Of a stretch of DNA of 9,832 nt, positions 6,413 to 9,832 are shown piece by piece. Both the position numbers and the translations under genes were made by a program. Source of the DNA: an uncultured Anaerobutyricum sp. (GTDB taxonomy: Bacteria; Bacillota; Clostridia; Lachnospirales; Lachnospiraceae). Below the pieces are notes generated by a model, which had not been told where the DNA came from, did no database searches, and saw nothing but the letters and a program-made list of their open reading frames with translations. The DNA is taken from assembly GCA_934317185.1 (NCBI GenBank), contig CAKREJ010000055.1, positions 1-9,832 on the forward strand. Reading direction: 5' to 3'. How positions within the stretch are numbered: position 1 is the first letter of the stretch; each line of letters starts with the position of its first letter.

Positions 6413-7075
6413 CTAGAAATTAGATGTGGCGAGTTTAAGCTTCTCAACCTGATTGAGTTTAGCATTCTTTACAGTGATAAGAATAGCTCCTTTTGCTGTG
6501 TTAACGCCTTTATTATTTTTAATTTTCTTAGTTTTTCCGTTGATAGTCTGTGTGATTTTTACAATTTTCCAACCTTTTTTCATCTTAATAGAAAGCTTGC
6601 CGGAACAATTTTTATTAAGAAGTCCCATTGGCACGTTAGAAATATATTTTTTCACATTTTTCTTTCCAACTTTAGCAGTCTGGATTGGAGAAGTAAAGGA
6701 GATAACCTTAACCTTCATAGAAAGTTTATAAATCTTTTTGCCTCTTTTTATATTAACATAAACTTTGGTAGTTCCTGACTTTGAAGAGTTGAAAGTATTA
6801 ACCAGGATTTCATCATAACGGTCATCGGAAGTATAAGCACTGACAATGCTGTAATCATTGCCCTTTGGAACAGCCTTTGTTATAACATCCCCTTTTTTCA
6901 TGTTTTTGATTCGAATCGTTCGGTTATCACTGTTTCGGAACATAACGATAGATTTGTCGATAGTAGGTGCTTTAGCAGCGGCTTCTGACTTTACGCCGGG
7001 AATAAGGCATAGTGAAAAAAGCATTACAACAGCACAAAGTAAAGACAAAACAGATGATTTGTTGATTTTTTTCAT
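6413..7075 (-). CDS. secreted lysine-rich protein of unknown function
   Basis: A 220-residue protein that I do not recognise. Residues 1-34 are a clear Sec signal peptide: KK charges, a hydrophobic core LSLLCAVVMLFSLCLI (10-25), and an EAAA cleavage zone with likely cutting near residue 34. The mature part is strongly basic (about 40 lysines in the whole protein), has a single Cys near residue 157, and is built of short alternating strands such as TTKVYVNIKRGKKIYKLSMK (102-121). This texture resembles the bacterial Ig-like beta-sandwich modules common in clostridial surface proteins, but I see no diagnostic motif, sortase signal or cell-wall repeat. The start at 7075 is set by AAGGAGGA 7 nt upstream (7083-7090); extending to the ATG at 7111 would place coding over that site. 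It stands alone and convergent with the thi operon. Confidence 0.8.
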   Translation of the reverse strand: MKKINKSSVLSLLCAVVMLFSLCLIPGVKSEAAAKAPTIDKSIVMFRNSDNRTIRIKNMKKGDVITKAVPKGNDYSIVSAYTSDDRYDEILVNTFNSSKSGTTKVYVNIKRGKKIYKLSMKVKVISFTSPIQTAKVGKKNVKKYISNVPMGLLNKNCSGKLSIKMKKGWKIVKITQTINGKTKKIKNNKGVNTAKGAILITVKNAKLNQVEKLKLATSNF

Positions 7076-7082
7076 GAATAAA

Positions 7083-7090
7083 TCCTCCTT
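7083..7090 (-). promoter_or_regulatory. ribosome binding site that selects the start at 7075
   Basis: AAGGAGGA on the - strand lies 7 nt before the ATG ending at 7075. It rules out the longer open frame starting at 7111, whose extra 12 residues would precede an otherwise perfect signal peptide. Confidence 0.85.
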
Positions 7091-7113
7091 GTAAAAAAAT
7101 AAATGATACATTG

Positions 7114-7144
7114 ATTATACAGTATATATATATATATGAAACAA
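7114..7144 (-). promoter_or_regulatory. candidate promoter of the secreted protein, with a TA tract in the spacer
   Basis: On the - strand a TATAAT -10 box (7114-7119) lies 19 nt from TTGTTT (7139-7144); a TTTCAT alternative (7136-7141) would give 16 nt. The spacer includes an alternating TA run at 7123-7137. The 19-nt spacing is two over the optimum, so tract length could set promoter strength. Confidence 0.5.
7123..7137. repeat. TA dinucleotide microsatellite (about seven units)
   Basis: Fifteen bases of strictly alternating T and A, bounded by G at 7122 and 7138, lie between the -35 and -10 boxes of the promoter for the secreted-protein gene. Confidence 0.9.
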
Positions 7145-7223
7145 GGAAAATCTAAACTTTATTTTAGTTCAGAAGATCTAACTGGGAATTATTGAGAAAA
7201 AATATCATTTTTGAATTTTTTAC

Positions 7224-7252
7224 TTGTAATTTTCTATCAGTTGGATTATTAT
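7224..7252 (+). promoter_or_regulatory. sigma-A-type promoter of the DUF6110-like gene
   Basis: TTGTAA (7224-7229) and TATTAT (7247-7252) are separated by 17 nt. The expected start near 7259 leaves a leader of about 50 nt with AGGAGG at 7294-7299, 8 nt before the ATG. Confidence 0.6.
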
Positions 7253-7307
7253 TCTGTGACAAGAAAAGCATTTTACTTTTACATAAATTTATTAGGAGGT
7301 CACGGAT

Positions 7308-7649
7308 ATGTTTGAATGTTTAACTAAAATCAATTGGAAAAAAGTTGGATTGTTTGCATCAGGTACTCTATTTGGAACAGCAGGTATCAAAGTTTTAGCA
7401 AGTGATGATGCTAAGAAAGTTTATACAAACTGTACAGCGGCTGTTTTAAGAGCGAAAGAGACTGTTATGAATACAGTTACAACTGTTCAGGAGAATGCTG
7501 AGGATATTTACGAAGGTGCAAAACAGGTGAACGAAGAACGTGCAGAAGCGAAAGCTGCAGCAGAGTTTGCAGAAGAAGTAGAAACTGACGAAGAGACAAC
7601 ACAAGAAGTTGAAGCTGGGGCAGAAGAAGCAGAGGAAGTTGCGGAATAG
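7308..7649 (+). CDS. small membrane-associated protein with acidic tail (DUF6110-like), partner of a P1B ATPase
   Basis: A 113-residue protein. After a short N-terminus (KINWKK, 7-12) comes a Gly-rich hydrophobic segment, VGLFASGTLFGTAGIKVLA (13-31), probably one membrane helix. Residues 32-75 look helical and contain one Cys (42); the remaining tail (about 76-113) is very rich in Glu and Ala, with roughly half the final 30 residues acidic. The layout recalls YtxH-like and DUF6110 proteins, which I remember as found beside heavy-metal P-type ATPases in clostridia; that family name is from memory. The ATPase gene follows after 72 nt, supporting a joint role, perhaps as a membrane partner or weak cation buffer. 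No enzyme motif is present. Confidence 0.8.
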   Translation: MFECLTKINWKKVGLFASGTLFGTAGIKVLASDDAKKVYTNCTAAVLRAKETVMNTVTTVQENAEDIYEGAKQVNEERAEAKAAAEFAEEVETDEETTQEVEAGAEEAEEVAE

Positions 7650-7660
7650 CTTTAATAATA

Positions 7661-7692
7661 AAGAAGAGGCTGCAGAAGCAGTCTCTTTTTTT
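7661..7692 (+). terminator. intrinsic terminator/attenuator between the small gene and the ATPase gene
   Basis: Arms 7666-7673 and 7678-7685 pair over 8 positions with one G-U and an AGAA loop. The stem can extend with A-T and G-U pairs out to 7661 and 7690. A T7 run follows at 7686-7692. It lies just after the small gene and 30 nt before the ATPase start, so it would limit read-through into the ATPase gene. Confidence 0.7.
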
Positions 7693-7709
7693 ACAGTTAT
7701 GTAAATAAA

Positions 7710-7716
7710 GAGGTGA
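7710..7716 (+). promoter_or_regulatory. ribosome binding site that selects the TTG at 7722
   Basis: GAGGTGA ends 5 nt before the TTG at 7722. The in-frame GTG at 7713 lies inside this site and so is an unlikely start. Confidence 0.65.
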
Positions 7717-7721
7717 ACGTT

Positions 7722-9821
7722 TTGAAGTTTCAGATAAAACATGAGATAAAGGGAAGAATACGTCTTCATGTAGTTCAGAAAAAACAGATGACCTGTGAAC
7801 AGGCGGACATTCTGTTATATTATCTGGAGAATATTGAAGGTGTGGAATCTGCAAAGGTTTACGAGAGAACAGGAGACGCAGTTGTTCGTTATGCAGCAGA
7901 TAAAGATGGTCTGGTACGCAAGAATATTATTAAAGAAGTACAGAAGTTTGTTTACGATAATGTAGAAGTGCCGGAAGGTCTTATTGAGAATTCCGGAAGG
8001 AAATTAAATCAAGAATTTCAGGAGAAATTGATTGGTCAGATTACGACACATTATGCCAGAAAGTTTTTATTACCAGCACCATTTCGTGCAATATATACAA
8101 GTGTGAAATCTCTTGGATATATCTGGAAAGGAATACAGACGCTTGCACAGCGGAAGCTGGAAGTTCCGGTACTTGATGCGACAGCAATCGGAGTATCTAT
8201 TATTAGAGGCAATTATGATACAGCAAGTTCAGTAATGTTCCTTCTCGGAATTGGAGAGCTGCTAGAAGATTGGACTCACAAGAAATCCGTAGGTGATCTT
8301 GCGAGAATTATGTCATTGAACGTAGAAAAGGTGTGGCTAAAGACAGAGGATGGAGAAGTTCTCGTGCCATATTCACAGATTAAGAAAGATGACAGTATTG
8401 TAGTGCATATGGGAAATGTTATTCCATTTGATGGTACGGTATCAGCAGGAGAAGCAATGGTTAACCAGGCCTCTCTTACCGGAGAGTCTATGCCGGTAAG
8501 AAAGATTTCTCAGGCATCTGTTTATGCGGGAACTGTTGTAGAAGAAGGGGAGATCACTGTTAAAGTAACAGCAGTAGGTGGTAATGGACGTTATGATAAG
8601 ATTGTTACAATGATTGAAGACTCTCAGAAGTTAAAGTCTGGTCTTGAAGGTAAGGCAGAACATTTAGCAGACAAGCTTGTACCATATACACTTGCAGGAA
8701 CAGGTCTTGTTTACTTAGCTACGAGAAATGCAACAAAGGCAATCGCTGTTCTTATGGTTGATTTTTCCTGTGCATTAAAACTTGCAATGCCGATTGCAGT
8801 GCTGTCTGCTATTCGTGAAGCAAGCCAGCATAACGTAACAGTAAAAGGTGGCAAATACATGGAAGCTGTTGCAGAGGCAGATACGATCGTATTTGATAAA
8901 ACGGGAACATTAACAAAGGCAGAGCCTACCGTTGCAAAAGTCGTACCATTCGGCGGCAATGATGCAGACGAAATGCTTCGTATGGCAGCATGTATGGAAG
9001 AACATTTTCCACATTCTATGGCAAAAGCAGTCGTAGATGCTGCATTAAAGAAAGAACTAGACCATGAGGAAATGCATTCTAAAGTTCAGTATATCGTGGC
9101 ACATGGTATTTCTACAACAATCGAAGGGAAAACAGCGGTAATTGGAAGTTACCATTTTGTATTTGAAGATGAAAACTGCAAGATTCCAGAAGGAGAAGAA
9201 GCGAAGTTTGAAGCTCTTCCAGAAGAGTATTCCCACCTTTATCTTGCATTAGAAGGAACACTTGCTGCGGTAATCTGTATCGAAGACCCACTTCGAGAAG
9301 AGGCGGCAGATGTAATTAAAGCACTGAAAAAAGCGGGTGTTTCAAAAGTTGTTATGATGACTGGTGACAGTGAGAGAACTGCTGCGGCTATCGCAAAGCA
9401 CGTTGGTGTTGATGAATATTATTCTGAGGTACTTCCGGAAGATAAAGCGAACTTTATCACAAAGGAAATAGAAAAAGGAAGAAAGGTTATGATGATCGGT
9501 GATGGAATTAATGATTCACCAGCTCTTTCTGCAGCAAGCGTTGGAATTGCTGTAAGTGACGGTGCAGAAATCGCAAAAGAAATTGCAGACATTACGATCA
9601 GTGCAGACAGCTTATATGAAGTTGTAGCATTAAAGCAGCTTAGTAATGCTTTATTAAAACGGATTCACACAAACTATCGCTCCATCGTAGCAATTAATTC
9701 CAGTCTTATCATACTTGGAGTATCAGGAATATTAGCTCCGACCAGCTCTGCATTATGTCATAATATTTCTACACTACTCATCAGCTTAAAAAGTATGCAG
9801 AATTTACTTCCAGAGGAGTAG
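7722..9821 (+). CDS. P1B-type (heavy-metal) translocating ATPase with atypical metal motif
   Basis: A 699-residue membrane ATPase, complete. Residues 1-75 resemble an HMA-like fold (IKHEIKGRIRLHV) but lack the CxxC metal site. Then follow membrane helices, the actuator loop with TGES (253-256), the core helix with FSCALKLAMP (348-357) where most P1B pumps have CPC or SPC, the phosphorylation site DKTGT (392-396), an HP-like site PHSMAKAV in which His431 is followed by Ser instead of Pro, TGDS (547-550), and GDGINDSPAL (593-602). Near the C-terminus, SALCHNISTLLISL lies in the last helix. P1B pumps move Cu, Zn, Cd, Co or Mn, usually outward; the altered core motif prevents a metal call. TTG at 7722 is preferred over GTG at 7713 because of the ribosome site. 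The DUF6110-like gene upstream is a likely partner. Confidence 0.92.
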   Translation: MKFQIKHEIKGRIRLHVVQKKQMTCEQADILLYYLENIEGVESAKVYERTGDAVVRYAADKDGLVRKNIIKEVQKFVYDNVEVPEGLIENSGRKLNQEFQEKLIGQITTHYARKFLLPAPFRAIYTSVKSLGYIWKGIQTLAQRKLEVPVLDATAIGVSIIRGNYDTASSVMFLLGIGELLEDWTHKKSVGDLARIMSLNVEKVWLKTEDGEVLVPYSQIKKDDSIVVHMGNVIPFDGTVSAGEAMVNQASLTGESMPVRKISQASVYAGTVVEEGEITVKVTAVGGNGRYDKIVTMIEDSQKLKSGLEGKAEHLADKLVPYTLAGTGLVYLATRNATKAIAVLMVDFSCALKLAMPIAVLSAIREASQHNVTVKGGKYMEAVAEADTIVFDKTGTLTKAEPTVAKVVPFGGNDADEMLRMAACMEEHFPHSMAKAVVDAALKKELDHEEMHSKVQYIVAHGISTTIEGKTAVIGSYHFVFEDENCKIPEGEEAKFEALPEEYSHLYLALEGTLAAVICIEDPLREEAADVIKALKKAGVSKVVMMTGDSERTAAAIAKHVGVDEYYSEVLPEDKANFITKEIEKGRKVMMIGDGINDSPALSAASVGIAVSDGAEIAKEIADITISADSLYEVVALKQLSNALLKRIHTNYRSIVAINSSLIILGVSGILAPTSSALCHNISTLLISLKSMQNLLPEE

Positions 9822-9832
9822 ATTACTATTTA

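Noticed and set aside
6401..6778. + strand frames opposite the secreted protein
   Set aside because: They are Phe/Ser-rich complements of a Lys-rich gene on the other strand that has a signal peptide and an AAGGAGGA site.
7446..7854. - strand frames opposite the acidic-tail gene
   Set aside because: They are Leu/Phe/Cys-rich complements of GAA/GCA-rich codons and cross the terminator hairpin and the start of the ATPase gene.

Overview
The window looks like a chromosomal segment of a low-GC, Gram-positive anaerobe of the Clostridia, most likely Lachnospiraceae. The grounds are the strong AGGAGG-type ribosome sites, AT-rich intergenic DNA, a lipoprotein signal with a lipobox, and gene families typical of that group (CobW/DUF1980 fusion, THI5-like ABC importer behind a TPP riboswitch, DUF6110-like protein paired with a P1B ATPase). 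The organism assignment is inference. I see no phage genes, insertion sequences, CRISPR, tRNA or rRNA.

Layout. (1) 1-1481, + strand: the tail of a metal-handling operon. It holds the C-terminus of a CobW-type GTPase with a long His/Cys-rich metal-binding stretch made of 39-bp tandem repeats, then a second CobW-like GTPase fused to a DUF1980/YcgQ-like C-terminal domain. A strong hairpin at 1509-1546 ends this operon and the opposing gene. (2) 1575-2978, - strand: a sodium:alanine/glycine symporter with its own promoter. (3) 3054-6322, + strand: a TPP-riboswitch-controlled thiamine-precursor uptake operon, in the order thiamine-binding YkoF/MTH1187-like protein, ThiX-like permease, ThiY-like lipoprotein, ThiZ-like ATPase. 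Its promoter stands back to back with the symporter promoter. A long perfect hairpin at 6344-6395 closes it. (4) 6413-7075, - strand: a small, lysine-rich secreted protein of unknown function, whose candidate promoter has a TA dinucleotide tract between its -35 and -10 boxes. (5) 7224-9821, + strand: a small membrane-anchored protein with an acidic tail (DUF6110-like), an internal terminator hairpin, then a P1B-type metal ATPase with atypical metal-site and HP motifs.

How the genes work together. The thi cluster is a coherent unit: cellular TPP is sensed by the leader RNA, which probably terminates transcription before a precursor importer and a thiamine-binding protein. The two CobW proteins probably supply or store a transition metal such as zinc. 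The DUF6110-like/P1B pair probably exports or moves another metal. Nothing in the sequence links these metal systems directly. I do not see a clearly novel system; the most interesting points are the domain fusion, the repeat-built metal sponge, the TA-tract promoter, and the non-canonical ATPase with a terminator just upstream.
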